Below, piece after piece: positions 1-6,526 of a stretch of 49,707 nucleotides of DNA. Below the pieces are notes generated by a model, which was given only the letters and a program-made list of their open reading frames with translations, was not told where the DNA came from and searched no databases. Every line of letters starts with the position of its first letter. Within the stretch, counting starts at the first letter, position 1. Made by a program: the position numbers and the translations under genes. This DNA is from a virus. The stretch spans positions 1 to 49,707 of the IMG/VR virus record IMGVR_UViG_3300015024_000008; one strand, written 5' to 3'.

Positions 1-46
1 TAAAGTGTGTGTAAACTTTATCGAAAGCTTCTTGCTGGGTTATCAT
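1..46 (-). CDS. Partial gene, paralogue of the upstream 131-aa protein
   Basis: Only the first 15 codons are inside the window (MITQQEAFDKVYTHF). The start ATG overlaps the TGA of the preceding gene as ATGA, so the two are probably translationally coupled. The visible N-terminus closely matches that of its neighbour (ITVQQAFDKVYEYF), so this looks like a tandem duplicate of a small phage protein family. Function is unknown. Confidence 0.7.
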   Translation of the reverse strand, partial: MITQQEAFDKVYTHF

Positions 47-438
47 TCGTAACTCTCTTTCAGATCGTACTGCATTGCAATAGTGTGAAGCTCACTTATC
101 ATCACTGCACGGAAGTTTTTCATAGTAGCAGAATGGTCATGTGCCTGTTGAATTGCATCCCAAAATGCAATATCGCATCCTTGGTCAACTTTTGACTCGA
201 AGATAATCTTGGGAAGATAACCTTCACGCACCAGTTTAGTGATGCCCATCTCTTCCATCTCTTCTATGTAATCTTTAACGAAGAGTCCAACGGCGCAGCA
301 CGGAGATTTCACATTTCTAGGCTGTGAACGAAGCCGGCAGCGTGCGCCTATCATAGAAGGCTCATGCTTTTCCGTGACGAAGTATTCATAGACCTTGTCA
401 AAGGCCTGTTGGACAGTGATATCTGGCATGCTACTCAT
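43..438 (-). CDS. Small phage protein with conserved Cys-rich core, unknown function
   Basis: 131 aa. The layout is an N-terminal helix (QQAFDKVYEYF), a central segment with conserved cysteines (CRLRSQ then PCCAVGLFV at about residues 34-55) and a charged helix. This resembles a widespread small phage and plasmid family of the form 'aF..vy.hl..q...s...g.C.yr...g.kCaiG', whose function is not known. It is the second-last gene seen in the minus-strand block and is followed by a paralogue through an ATGA overlap. Confidence 0.8.
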   Translation of the reverse strand: MSSMPDITVQQAFDKVYEYFVTEKHEPSMIGARCRLRSQPRNVKSPCCAVGLFVKDYIEEMEEMGITKLVREGYLPKIIFESKVDQGCDIAFWDAIQQAHDHSATMKNFRAVMISELHTIAMQYDLKESYE

Positions 439-443
439 TCCTT

Positions 444-929
444 TCAGTCATCAGAGTCTGTATCAAAAGTCACATCTTCACTACTTGGTATGGCTTCTTC
501 TACGTCAAGGTTTTCTGCCTTGCTTTTCCTCCGTCTTGTATATTTGAGATCGAACTCTAAGTCTGTCATCGAGCTGATTTCACCAAGTTTTGCATATAAT
601 CTCGATAGCTTGATTAAACGTGGAGAAAGAATAGCTCCTTTTTTGTAGTAGTCTATTCCATCCATCATCACACTTCTTGCTATGATGTTTACGAAACCAT
701 CTCGTGGCATTTCTTTCTTTGAATCAGTAAGCTTTGCTTCATGATTATAAAGAAATCCTTGGTTCCATTCATCATCGTTTCCAGTGGTACGCAGATAAAA
801 CTCGAGATACGTTTCTTTGTCTTCGACAACTATATCTTTCATGGTGCCTGTATTCTTGTTATGGAACGTACCTTTTCCATCTTTTAACCGGACATGAATA
901 CCGGATTGATTTCTTCGTGCAGGAATCAT
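444..929 (-). CDS. Hypothetical protein (162 aa)
   Basis: Start chosen at 929 (MIPARRNQSG) because this ATG overlaps the TGA of the upstream gene as ATGA; the in-frame extension to 980 would run into that gene. It has a basic N-terminal half with many Lys/Asn and a very acidic C-terminus (EEAIPSSEDVTFDTDSDD). No transmembrane segment or recognised domain. Coupled genes lie on both sides. Function unknown. Confidence 0.75.
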   Translation of the reverse strand: MIPARRNQSGIHVRLKDGKGTFHNKNTGTMKDIVVEDKETYLEFYLRTTGNDDEWNQGFLYNHEAKLTDSKKEMPRDGFVNIIARSVMMDGIDYYKKGAILSPRLIKLSRLYAKLGEISSMTDLEFDLKYTRRRKSKAENLDVEEAIPSSEDVTFDTDSDD

Positions 930-1339
930 ATTGTTTCTCCTAATAGTTGCATAAGATATTGATCTGTGACCTTTGTACAACTTCGAGCATCGCTAAAAGT
1001 ACGCGGTGCTGAGTGTACGAGATAATATATCAGGAGATGCGTAGGACACGCATCTTCCTGATTTGAGAAATAGCTGAGGAACGTAAGATGGTCTTGACCT
1101 TTTGCCAAGGACTTAATGATTTCCGATAGATCGGAAATGGCATTAAGCTGCTTGACATAAGAGACCACATATTGTTCAACAGTAGGGCCTTCTTCTCCTG
1201 AACGTGTTCTACGTCCTAGGAGAGTCCCACGAGGACACAGTGCCCTTCCTATCCCCACTGATGACTGGTATGTGATTGTGAGGGTGGGGCCTGTCAGCAT
1301 TCTTGATTGCGAGAGACTACGACGATCGAGATAGATCAC
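926..1339 (-). CDS. Hypothetical protein, weak DUF488-like pattern (GTG start)
   Basis: 137 aa. The start codon is GTG, supported by an AAAGGAG site 5 nt upstream. The order 'Y.kqL..i.dl.eii..la' followed by LTFLSYFSNQEDACPTHLL resembles the C-terminal half of DUF488 proteins, in which a strand of the LLCyE type is followed by a C-H-R motif. The canonical CHR is not intact here, so this is only a hint. Function unknown. Confidence 0.6.
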   Translation of the reverse strand: MIYLDRRSLSQSRMLTGPTLTITYQSSVGIGRALCPRGTLLGRRTRSGEEGPTVEQYVVSYVKQLNAISDLSEIIKSLAKGQDHLTFLSYFSNQEDACPTHLLIYYLVHSAPRTFSDARSCTKVTDQYLMQLLGETI

Positions 1340-1348
1340 GATGCTCCT

Positions 1349-1726
1349 TTAGCTTTCTGGCATATCATTGAACCCAAGGATAGTCCAACTAGCATTAGGA
1401 ATGAAGCACCAGCGTTCCTTGATGATATCTCGCACTGTTTGCGTATCAGCAATGACATTCTTCAATGCACTTTCTTTTACGACGACAAATCCTCCTAGAC
1501 GGGGTGGATTTTGTCTGTCTTTTGGATTGTCACTGATCTGAATAAAGATGATGCCCTGTTTCATGTATTCTTTACACTGATCGCAAGGCTCTTGGTCCAT
1601 AACAGTCTTGTATGGCGCCTCTCTATCTCCAGGTAACATTCCAAAGAGTATAACGTCTTTTGATGCTCCGCAGAAGAAGCATAGCGACATTCCGGGGTTT
1701 AACCCGTGCTTTTTACTAATCCTCAT
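1349..1726 (-). CDS. Small zinc-binding-type protein (CxxC...CxxC)
   Basis: 125 aa. Two CxxC pairs, CFFC near residue 16 and CDQC near residue 48, would form a zinc ribbon. The remainder is a compact alpha/beta region ending in WTILGFNDMPES. The start lies inside the last codons of the preceding gene (11-nt overlap), which suggests coupled translation. The ribbon could serve nucleic-acid or protein binding; which one is not shown. Confidence 0.75.
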   Translation of the reverse strand: MRISKKHGLNPGMSLCFFCGASKDVILFGMLPGDREAPYKTVMDQEPCDQCKEYMKQGIIFIQISDNPKDRQNPPRLGGFVVVKESALKNVIADTQTVRDIIKERWCFIPNASWTILGFNDMPES

Positions 1727-2141
1727 GATCGAATAACCTTCCTCTGTGTATCCACTCTAGATGTGTACAACTATCAGCCATGTGAGTAACATAACTGAGA
1801 CTTGTATCCCAGAACAAGTCAGAAAGGATTGCATCCGCAACTTCTGACTTATGCTCTCTTGTTTCTGTAGAGCTGAAGTTTCCTGTCTCTATGAGACCTT
1901 CAACGCTCACGCGCTTCCAACAACCGTAGCCCCTATTAATTGTTGCTACTAAAGTAGGAAGGCCTGTATCACCAGGAACAATGAGACCTGAAGTATTCAT
2001 CTGTGATTGTACGCATTTAGACCAACCGCAATACCTACAGTTGCTCGTCGTTCGTTGCAAAGAACCAATTCTGAGATTGGTAACAGAATGGTTATAGCAT
2101 TGAAGACAGTTCATTCTAATTTCTTCGACACCGCTTAACAT
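1716..2141 (-). CDS. Small zinc-finger-type protein (CLQC...CRYC)
   Basis: 141 aa. CLQC (about residues 12-15) and CRYC (about 35-38) form a four-cysteine zinc ribbon in the N-terminal third. The rest is unrecognised. A GGAG site lies about 9 nt before ATG 2141. It overlaps the next zinc-ribbon gene, so two adjacent small Cys4 proteins are made together. Confidence 0.75.
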   Translation of the reverse strand: MLSGVEEIRMNCLQCYNHSVTNLRIGSLQRTTSNCRYCGWSKCVQSQMNTSGLIVPGDTGLPTLVATINRGYGCWKRVSVEGLIETGNFSSTETREHKSEVADAILSDLFWDTSLSYVTHMADSCTHLEWIHRGRLFDHED

Positions 2142-2157
2142 ATGCTGTACTCCATAC

Positions 2158-2394
2158 TTACTTGCTTTTCTCAGAAAGCAAGTCTTGCTGCATCAATCGC
2201 GCATGACGCTCTTGGTCTTTCTTACGCCGGCGATACTCTGAACGATTGAGCGGAGGCTTCCGCTCAATGGAGGTCTTAATCTCCTCAGCACTGACTAAAG
2301 GTTTAAATCCTCTTGTCTGCTGCGCTAAAGAAGCGGCAACTACGAAAGCCATGAGATCGGTGCCTGTAGAACCAATGATTCTTTTTGTGTACAT
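2158..2394 (-). CDS. Hypothetical small basic protein (78 aa)
   Basis: The N-terminus holds a short apolar stretch (MAFVVAASLA), followed by a strongly basic, charged C-terminal half (EYRRRKKDQERHARL). An AGAAAG site precedes ATG 2394. It has its own upstream intergenic gap containing hairpins and one copy of the 14-bp palindrome, so it may begin a transcript. Function unknown. Confidence 0.65.
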   Translation of the reverse strand: MYTKRIIGSTGTDLMAFVVAASLAQQTRGFKPLVSAEEIKTSIERKPPLNRSEYRRRKKDQERHARLMQQDLLSEKSK

Positions 2395-2485
2395 AGCTAA
2401 TCTTTCTAAGGGAACGTACTCTGAGTGTAACTCATCGCTAACGTAGTGCTATAGGTACCCTAAGTGCCAATTTAAGGCGCATTTA

Positions 2486-2520
2486 AGCCCTTAAGGGGTA
2501 TTTTATGACCTCTAAGGGCT
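2486..2520 (-). terminator. Hairpin between the 75-aa and 78-aa genes
   Basis: The arms AGCCCTTA (2486-2493) and TAAGGGCT (2513-2520) are complementary with a 19-nt loop. It lies in the 187-bp gap between two minus-strand genes, beside the palindrome at 2546. No clear U-run, so terminator activity is only suggested. Confidence 0.35.
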
Positions 2521-2545
2521 AAAGTAATTATTAGGGGTATTATTC

Positions 2546-2559
2546 CTGTCATGTGACAG
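2546..2559. repeat. Dispersed 14-bp palindrome, copy 1 (TG centre)
   Basis: CTGTCATGTGACAG in the gap between 2394 and 2582. Flanking GGGGTA (upstream) and TACCCC (downstream) could extend it into a larger hairpin. Confidence 0.85.
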
Positions 2560-2581
2560 TTTCGTACCCCTTTCGGGCTAC

Positions 2582-2809
2582 CTACGGCTCTTGATCCTTA
2601 GCATGATACTTCGCTCTCCAGTCCCGTTCTCGCTCTTGTTCCCGGCGCTGATCGCGGGAAGCTTTTGCAAGATCGTCTGACAAATCGCGGTTAGTTCCAT
2701 GCTTTGCACCGGCCAAGAAGCCGGCCCATAATCCTCCGAAGAGGGTGAGAACAATCGCTTGGATTACCCAGAGAACTACTCCGATAATCCACGAGATAAG
2801 ACTTAACAT
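2582..2809 (-). CDS. Small membrane protein (75 aa)
   Basis: The N-terminus is a long hydrophobic region (residues about 3-33, SWIIGVVLWVIQAIVLTLFGG then LWAGFLAG) that makes one or two membrane passes. The C-terminal 40 residues are strongly charged (RDQRREQERERDWRAKYH) and would be cytoplasmic. The start overlaps the upstream stop as TAATG. It could be a holin-like or other small inner-membrane protein, but topology alone does not decide this. Confidence 0.75.
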   Translation of the reverse strand: MLSLISWIIGVVLWVIQAIVLTLFGGLWAGFLAGAKHGTNRDLSDDLAKASRDQRREQERERDWRAKYHAKDQEP

Positions 2810-3315
2810 TACACTCGTCCTTTCTTATGGAGTACCCTCTCTTTGTAGAGATCCATGAGGGATACATCGGTTTGCGCTTTCTTCCAGAACTCATTTCGCA
2901 TCTGCCGCCAATCGGCTTTGACGGATACGCCTGCGGCTTGATTTCCACCTAAAGCAGTTAAAGGCATGACGTATGCTTCCTGCATATCATGCGGCTTACT
3001 TAACTCCCGGAACGCAGAAGATAACATCTCCAGCGTGACTGTCTCTTCTACATTTGGAACGTAGAAACCTGGACAGTTCGTGAACTCAATCCAGACACCA
3101 CTTCCGATCTTAGGCATGAAGTGTAAGTGCGCTGTAGACTCCTGAGAGTAACGCTCTCCTAATACTCCATCCGTGATTCCTAAGCTTACCTTGGTTAAAG
3201 ATAACTCGTTCTCTTTCAGACGGTATGCAGAGACTACACGCTCTCGACTGATGCCCAAACTGATCGCAATGATGCTGTGCAAAGATTGCACTGCATTGGT
3301 ATATTCCGTAGACAT
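2809..3315 (-). CDS. Hypothetical protein (168 aa)
   Basis: Start at 3315 (MSTEYTNAVQ): it is an ATG with AAGG 11 nt upstream, whereas the longer frame would need a TTG three codons earlier. Mixed alpha/beta composition, no transmembrane helix, and no recognised motif. It comes first after the 565-bp structured gap and is coupled by TAATG to a small membrane protein. Confidence 0.75.
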   Translation of the reverse strand: MSTEYTNAVQSLHSIIAISLGISRERVVSAYRLKENELSLTKVSLGITDGVLGERYSQESTAHLHFMPKIGSGVWIEFTNCPGFYVPNVEETVTLEMLSSAFRELSKPHDMQEAYVMPLTALGGNQAAGVSVKADWRQMRNEFWKKAQTDVSLMDLYKERVLHKKGRV

Positions 3316-3517
3316 TGTAAACAACCTTCTCTTTCTTCTTGCGTAAGATATTGATTTTCGCCTCTGTATTTACCCCGAGCAAAGACTCTCCGCTTTACCC
3401 CTAGTTCCTATCTCAATCACTACTTAAATGAAGAGTATCATACCCTAAAGAACTTAGGGCATACTACTGCTTAATTATTACATTCATTTCCTGGTACTTA
3501 ACAAATACATACTCTCT

Positions 3518-3630
3518 CTTCCATAGAATTAATGTACTATCTTCCATGCTATTGATGTACTCCTTCCATGCCAATGATGCCTGCATTCTATGTACTAATA
3601 ACCTTCATATCCACTGCTAATGATGTACTC
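3518..3630. repeat. Iteron-like AT-rich direct repeats
   Basis: Four imperfect units of the form CTTCCAT-n-(A/T)ATGATGTACT start near 3518, 3541, 3563 and 3603. Units 1 and 2 are about 23 bp apart; units 3 and 4 carry insertions. The tract is AT-rich and gene-free. Such clusters are typical of replication origins or multi-site regulator binding regions; which applies here is not shown. Confidence 0.55.
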
Positions 3631-3682
3631 TTTTGAGTGTTCGTATCTAGGAGTAGAATACAGAGCATTCGTAGTACGCAGG

Positions 3683-3840
3683 AGACCCATGCTGGGTCCC
3701 GGCTGTCGACGTAGAGTGGTTGTTCGGGAGGGGGGTGCCTGCTATCTCCTCTTCTGTGAGAGAGTATAGATAGTAGGGGTTTAGAAGTGATCTTTGTAGA
3801 CTGAGATCTTGGGACTAGGGTCCCGGCTGGTGACGTAGAG
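3683..3840. repeat. Paired structured repeat units with a shared 21-nt core
   Basis: GGGTCCCGGCTG-nn-GACGTAGAG occurs at 3694-3716 and 3818-3840. In both units the 5' part is the right arm of a hairpin: GACCCA-tgc-TGGGTC in the first and GGGAC-tag-GGTCCC in the second. The left arms differ, but the pairing survives, which hints at selection for structure. No ORF with a ribosome site covers the region. Confidence 0.6.
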
Positions 3841-3851
3841 GCCTGGTTTTA

Positions 3852-3881
3852 CTCCTGAATGCCCGTAAGGGCATTCAGGAG
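3852..3881 (-). terminator. Perfect 13-bp hairpin after the 46-aa gene
   Basis: CTCCTGAATGCCC and GGGCATTCAGGAG pair perfectly around a GTAA (TTAC on the minus strand) tetraloop. It lies 9 nt beyond the stop of the 46-aa gene and so ends that transcript or protects its 3' end. A U-run is absent. Confidence 0.55.
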
Positions 3882-3889
3882 GTCTTGTG

Positions 3890-4030
3890 CTACGCTTTCG
3901 GGCTTAGTCCGGCAATGGCCCCGGACACAATGCCCCCAATAACGCTTGCGATTGCGGTTGTGACGATGAAACGTGTCGGGTTGGAGATGGTTATCCCAAA
4001 GAAGTTGTAGTACGCGTTTAGAAGTCTCAT
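3890..4030 (-). CDS. Small membrane protein (46 aa)
   Basis: An ORF of 46 codons beginning MRLLNAYYNFFGITISN. Residues about 20-41 (FIVTTAIASVIGGIVSGAIAG) form a single Gly/Ala-rich transmembrane helix followed by a short basic tail (SPKA). The ribosome site is weak (AGAAAG-like, about 10 nt upstream). It sits with other tiny membrane ORFs in the same minus-strand block and is closed by a perfect hairpin. Function unknown. Confidence 0.6.
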   Translation of the reverse strand: MRLLNAYYNFFGITISNPTRFIVTTAIASVIGGIVSGAIAGLSPKA

Positions 4031-4157
4031 TGTATTATTCTTTCTGAAGTAGTAGACACTGTAAATGCAGTGTCTACGGTGTACGTGCGTTACGAACGTT
4101 GTTTTAACTCAGGGTTTGCTAAGTAGCAAATCGGCTAGTTAGAACAACTGTTCGTAT

Positions 4158-4235
4158 CTATGGTTTCGTTTTTGCTATCATTTCTGATAGGCTGATGAGC
4201 AGGCATATTACTATGCCTGCGAACACGATTTCCAT
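4158..4235 (-). CDS. Candidate micro-ORF, 25-aa membrane peptide
   Basis: It starts 2 nt after the stop of the 120-aa gene (MEIVFAGIVICLLISLSEMI...). Residues 4-17 are a hydrophobic stretch followed by a charged tail. There is an AAGAAAG stretch upstream, inside the preceding gene. Very short, so the call rests on coupling and hydrophobicity. Confidence 0.4.
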   Translation of the reverse strand: MEIVFAGIVICLLISLSEMIAKTKP

Positions 4236-4236
4236 A

Positions 4237-4599
4237 CTAGGCTTTCTTGTATTGAGTGGAAATCGCCTGAGCGATTGTTCCCGGCGCTGTCTCAACGAGC
4301 GTGATGCTCGTCTTAACCAGTTCGAAACTTCCCACCCAAGCGGTCTTTGCCACTTTCGTGGCAATGACAGCGGTCTTAACGAGTGTGATGCCGAACTTGC
4401 GCCCAAAGGCACTAGCCTTTTCCTTACGTGCTTTTGCCGCAGTCTCGTCCTGCTCCTTCTTAAAGGCATTTAGACGCTCGTTGAACGCCGCAATCTCAAC
4501 ATCGGTGATTGCGTTCAGTTTTTGCTCAATCTCTTGTACGGGGCTTATAACTGCGTTGTCGTTGTTATTCTGTTTTGCGTTGCTATGGTACTGGGTCAT
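4237..4599 (-). CDS. Hypothetical protein with coiled-coil (120 aa)
   Basis: A low-complexity Asn/Gln N-terminus is followed by a long charged helix (residues about 25-65, rich in Glu/Lys/Ala, likely coiled-coil). The C-terminal half is mildly hydrophobic with repeated Val/Ala/Thr-Lys (TLVKTAVIATKVAKTAWVGS), possibly amphipathic and membrane-associated. An AAAGGA site precedes ATG 4599. Function unknown. Confidence 0.7.
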   Translation of the reverse strand: MTQYHSNAKQNNNDNAVISPVQEIEQKLNAITDVEIAAFNERLNAFKKEQDETAAKARKEKASAFGRKFGITLVKTAVIATKVAKTAWVGSFELVKTSITLVETAPGTIAQAISTQYKKA

Positions 4600-4634
4600 T
4601 GTTCTATTCCTTTTTGTGTTCGTAAATTGGATAG

Positions 4635-4673
4635 TTCTTACGTAGACGGCTTATTTGCTCGTCTACGTAAGAA
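4635..4673 (-). terminator. 14-bp stem hairpin between genes
   Basis: TTCTTACGTAGACG (4635-4648) pairs with CGTCTACGTAAGAA (4660-4673) around an 11-nt loop. It lies 3' of the 204-aa gene, directly after a palindrome copy. No U-run follows. Confidence 0.5.
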
Positions 4674-4677
4674 TAGA

Positions 4678-4691
4678 CTGTCATGTGACAG
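4678..4691. repeat. Dispersed 14-bp palindrome, copy 2 (TG centre)
   Basis: CTGTCATGTGACAG, extended by G-A and T-C flanks to an 18-bp perfect palindrome arm pair (4676-4693). It directly follows the stop codon of the 204-aa gene. Confidence 0.85.
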
Positions 4692-4693
4692 TC

Positions 4694-5308
4694 CTATTTG
4701 GCCTGGCTTTCGTACCATGCACGCCCGGAGGCCTTGCTGGCCTCAATCTTTGCACAGTGCTCTGCAAAGATGCCGGTCTCGAAGCGGTAGCGGAGTTCCG
4801 CTATCGGTACTCCAGTCTCGACATCGGCCAAAGCCAAACGCTTTGCTTTGACTTCTGCCATGAAACTGTCCTCTAACTGCATACTGGGCATCAACTGACC
4901 TTTGCAGGCCGTGTATACCAGTAACATGCTGTCATCGGACAACCCGTTGATGTACAGGTTCAGTAATGCCTTGCCTACCGCAGTAACGCGGCGTTTGTCG
5001 TTTCCGTCCAACTCCTTGGCGATTGCCAAGCATTTGTTGCCTGCACCAAGGCATGCTTTCCAAAATCCTTCGAAATTGCCGACGGCAAATTTGCCGACGA
5101 AGCAATCTTCGAATACCAATTCGAGGCTGTTCTGAAGCAGTGGCTTCAAAACCTCACAACCGAAAAGGTGCCACGCGTTGTAGCCCACAGTGATTGCCAC
5201 TGTATCGTTCGGGATGTCCGTATTGGCGGCCTTAACGCCACTGATCGGTACACCCGCAAGTGGCTCCACTGCCGTGTTCGTAACATTTACAACTTTTGTC
5301 TTTACCAT
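4694..5308 (-). CDS. Hypothetical protein (204 aa)
   Basis: Start at 5308 (MVKTKVVNVTN) chosen for the AAAGGA site 10 nt upstream; the in-frame ATG at 5341 has no such site. The centre (about residues 60-130) contains Phe/Leu-rich helices (LKPLLQNSLELVFEDCF, FEGFWKACLGAGNKC) and the C-terminus is charged and helical. No recognised domain. It is flanked by duplicated hairpin cassettes upstream and a palindrome downstream. Function unknown. Confidence 0.75.
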   Translation of the reverse strand: MVKTKVVNVTNTAVEPLAGVPISGVKAANTDIPNDTVAITVGYNAWHLFGCEVLKPLLQNSLELVFEDCFVGKFAVGNFEGFWKACLGAGNKCLAIAKELDGNDKRRVTAVGKALLNLYINGLSDDSMLLVYTACKGQLMPSMQLEDSFMAEVKAKRLALADVETGVPIAELRYRFETGIFAEHCAKIEASKASGRAWYESQAK

Positions 5309-5374
5309 TGTTCTTTTCCTTTGTTCTGTCATAGTGGGCATTTAATTGCCCGAAGTCCGAAATCCTAATCCTGA

Positions 5375-5447
5375 CCCCTACCCAAAGGCACCAGAGACCC
5401 TGCGAACCCGCAGGGCCCTCCGGCTCCTACTTGCGCCGAAGGCGCAA
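5375..5447 (-). repeat. Duplicated hairpin cassette, copy A
   Basis: It contains a 31-nt tract (5375-5405) identical to 5860-5890, a CCCTGCGA...CGCAGGG hairpin, and one GCGCC-GAA-GGCGC hairpin (5433-5445) that overlaps the end of the 42-aa gene. It follows minus-strand genes, so it probably acts at transcript ends. Confidence 0.7.
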
Positions 5448-5555
5448 GTCCTTCAGTATCGAACTCAGTAAACTGCGTGTGCACCAGATGCACACAATCA
5501 GTAATAATGCCACGTCCGGAGCACTCAGTCCTGATATCCAGTTCCAAAGTATCAT
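5427..5555 (-). CDS. Small membrane protein (42 aa)
   Basis: The start ATG overlaps the TGA of the 83-aa gene as ATGA, indicating coupled translation. The peptide has one transmembrane segment (residues about 15-34, including VALLLIVCIWCTRSLL) and a basic tail (KDLRLRRK). The C-terminal codons run through a GCGCC-GAA-GGCGC hairpin. Too short for family assignment; size and topology would fit a lysis or signalling micro-protein. Confidence 0.6.
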   Translation of the reverse strand: MILWNWISGLSAPDVALLLIVCIWCTRSLLSSILKDLRLRRK

Positions 5556-5803
5556 TTGTTGCCTTTCTTCTCTGCTTTGCGTACAGAGAGGCTATGTCGC
5601 AACATGTCCGGCCCCTCATCCATCCCAATCAACTCGGAGAGAATATGGCTAACGTCACGTGGACAATAGCCTGCGTCCACCAATTTCCGATAGATAGGAA
5701 GCACTGCTTGGTGTGCCTCCCATTGTGCATCCATTACCTCCTTGAGGTAAACCCCATATTGGTTCATATAAGGCTTCCAAGGTGTTGGGACTTCAGTAAA
5801 CAT
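5552..5803 (-). CDS. Hypothetical protein (83 aa)
   Basis: Helical, soluble and charged (MFTEVPTPWKPYMNQYGVYL...; C-terminus SVRKAEKKGNK). An AGAGGA site precedes ATG 5803. It is coupled to the 42-aa membrane ORF by ATGA, which suggests that the two products act together. No recognised motif. Confidence 0.7.
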   Translation of the reverse strand: MFTEVPTPWKPYMNQYGVYLKEVMDAQWEAHQAVLPIYRKLVDAGYCPRDVSHILSELIGMDEGPDMLRHSLSVRKAEKKGNK

Positions 5804-5851
5804 TTCGTTTCCTCTTTCTTATCCATTCGTATCCAAAATAGCCGGTAGGGG

Positions 5852-6055
5852 CTAAACAACCCCTACCCAAAGGCACCAGAGACCCTGCGATCTCGCAGGG
5901 CCACTCTTAATCCGCAACAGGACAACCACACACCCTCCGAGAAACAGGGTGAGTGGCTCGGTGCGCCGAAGGCGCCTTGCGCCGAAGGCGCTCTTACCTT
6001 TCCCCCTTGCGAGTACATAACACGACGCGCCGAAGGCGCGTATTACTACTATCAT
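5852..6055 (-). CDS. Possible coupled ORF (67 aa), doubtful
   Basis: It starts as ATGA on the stop of the NADAR gene, as real genes in this block do, and contains a short hydrophobic segment (LTLFLGGCVVVLLRI). However, much of its length is made of the GCGCC-GAA-GGCGC hairpins and the duplicated cassette, which are non-coding in the other copy. Either a small membrane peptide that tolerates the repeats, or a chance frame. Confidence 0.3.
   Translation of the reverse strand: MIVVIRAFGASCYVLARGKGKSAFGARRLRRTEPLTLFLGGCVVVLLRIKSGPARSQGLWCLWVGVV
5860..6039 (-). repeat. Duplicated hairpin cassette, copy B
   Basis: It carries the 31-nt tract shared with copy A (5860-5890), the CCCTGCGA/CGCAGGG hairpin, and three copies of GCGCC-GAA-GGCGC (5963-5975, 5979-5991, 6027-6039). 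It lies just downstream of the NADAR gene on the minus strand. Confidence 0.7.
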
Positions 6056-6468
6056 TTATGGGAGTCTCGAACTTTCATCAGTATCTTGCCTAATTGATTC
6101 TCACCCCGGCCACGGCATACTCCCCAGAATGTATCGTTCCAGGTATTACCTTCAATGATCTCCATATCTCCTGTTGCAAGCAGCAGGGAAAGTAGTTCAG
6201 TATCACGAAACTTCGCCTGCACCAAGTTAGTCATTACCTGAACTTTGATTGCGTCCCAATCGGCTCGCATAGTAACGCTCCTGCCCATACGTTTGGCTTG
6301 TGCCGGTGTTGCACACTCAGAGATAGCTTTGCGTTGCTCCGTGCTTGATGTCTTCGCCGCTTGATACATATGCTCGACTGTAGCATACGTTACGCCCTTA
6401 AACATCAAAGGGCTACTCCAGAAGTTAGAGAGGAAGCGATACTCTCCACTGAACTCTTCGATCTTCAT
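6052..6468 (-). CDS. NADAR/YbiA-family ADP-ribose-processing enzyme
   Basis: 138 aa, starting at 6468 (MKIEEFSGEYRFLSNF) with GGAG upstream; the longer frame lies inside the neighbouring gene. The N-terminal signature, residues about 5-40 (EFSGEYRFLSNFWSSP, then VTYATVEHMYQAAKT), is that of the NADAR superfamily. The Trp-Gly near residues 115-116 (FWGVCRG) and the full length fit a complete domain. Family members are N-glycosidases acting on riboflavin intermediates, and several remove ADP-ribose from guanine in nucleic acids. In a phage it may reverse DarT-like DNA ADP-ribosylation or serve NAD metabolism. Function here is inferred. Confidence 0.88.
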   Translation of the reverse strand: MKIEEFSGEYRFLSNFWSSPLMFKGVTYATVEHMYQAAKTSSTEQRKAISECATPAQAKRMGRSVTMRADWDAIKVQVMTNLVQAKFRDTELLSLLLATGDMEIIEGNTWNDTFWGVCRGRGENQLGKILMKVRDSHK

Positions 6469-6497
6469 TACATTCTTCTCCTTTGTACGAGTGGAGG

Positions 6498-6511
6498 CTG
6501 TCACATGACAG
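6498..6511. repeat. Dispersed 14-bp palindrome, copy 3 (CA centre)
   Basis: CTGTCACATGACAG, extended to GGAGG...CCTCC on both sides (6493-6516), which gives a strong RNA hairpin. Lies between the beta-like gene and the NADAR gene. Confidence 0.88.
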
Positions 6512-6526
6512 CCTCCATTGACCCGG

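Noticed and set aside
3110-3382. 90-aa frame on the minus strand overlapping the 168-aa gene
   Set aside because: It lies antiparallel in frame to the gene with a good ribosome site, has no site of its own, and its translation has low-quality composition.
5852-6055. 67-aa coupled ORF as a confident gene
   Set aside because: Most of the frame is made of repeat hairpins and the duplicated cassette, so I kept it only as a low-confidence feature.
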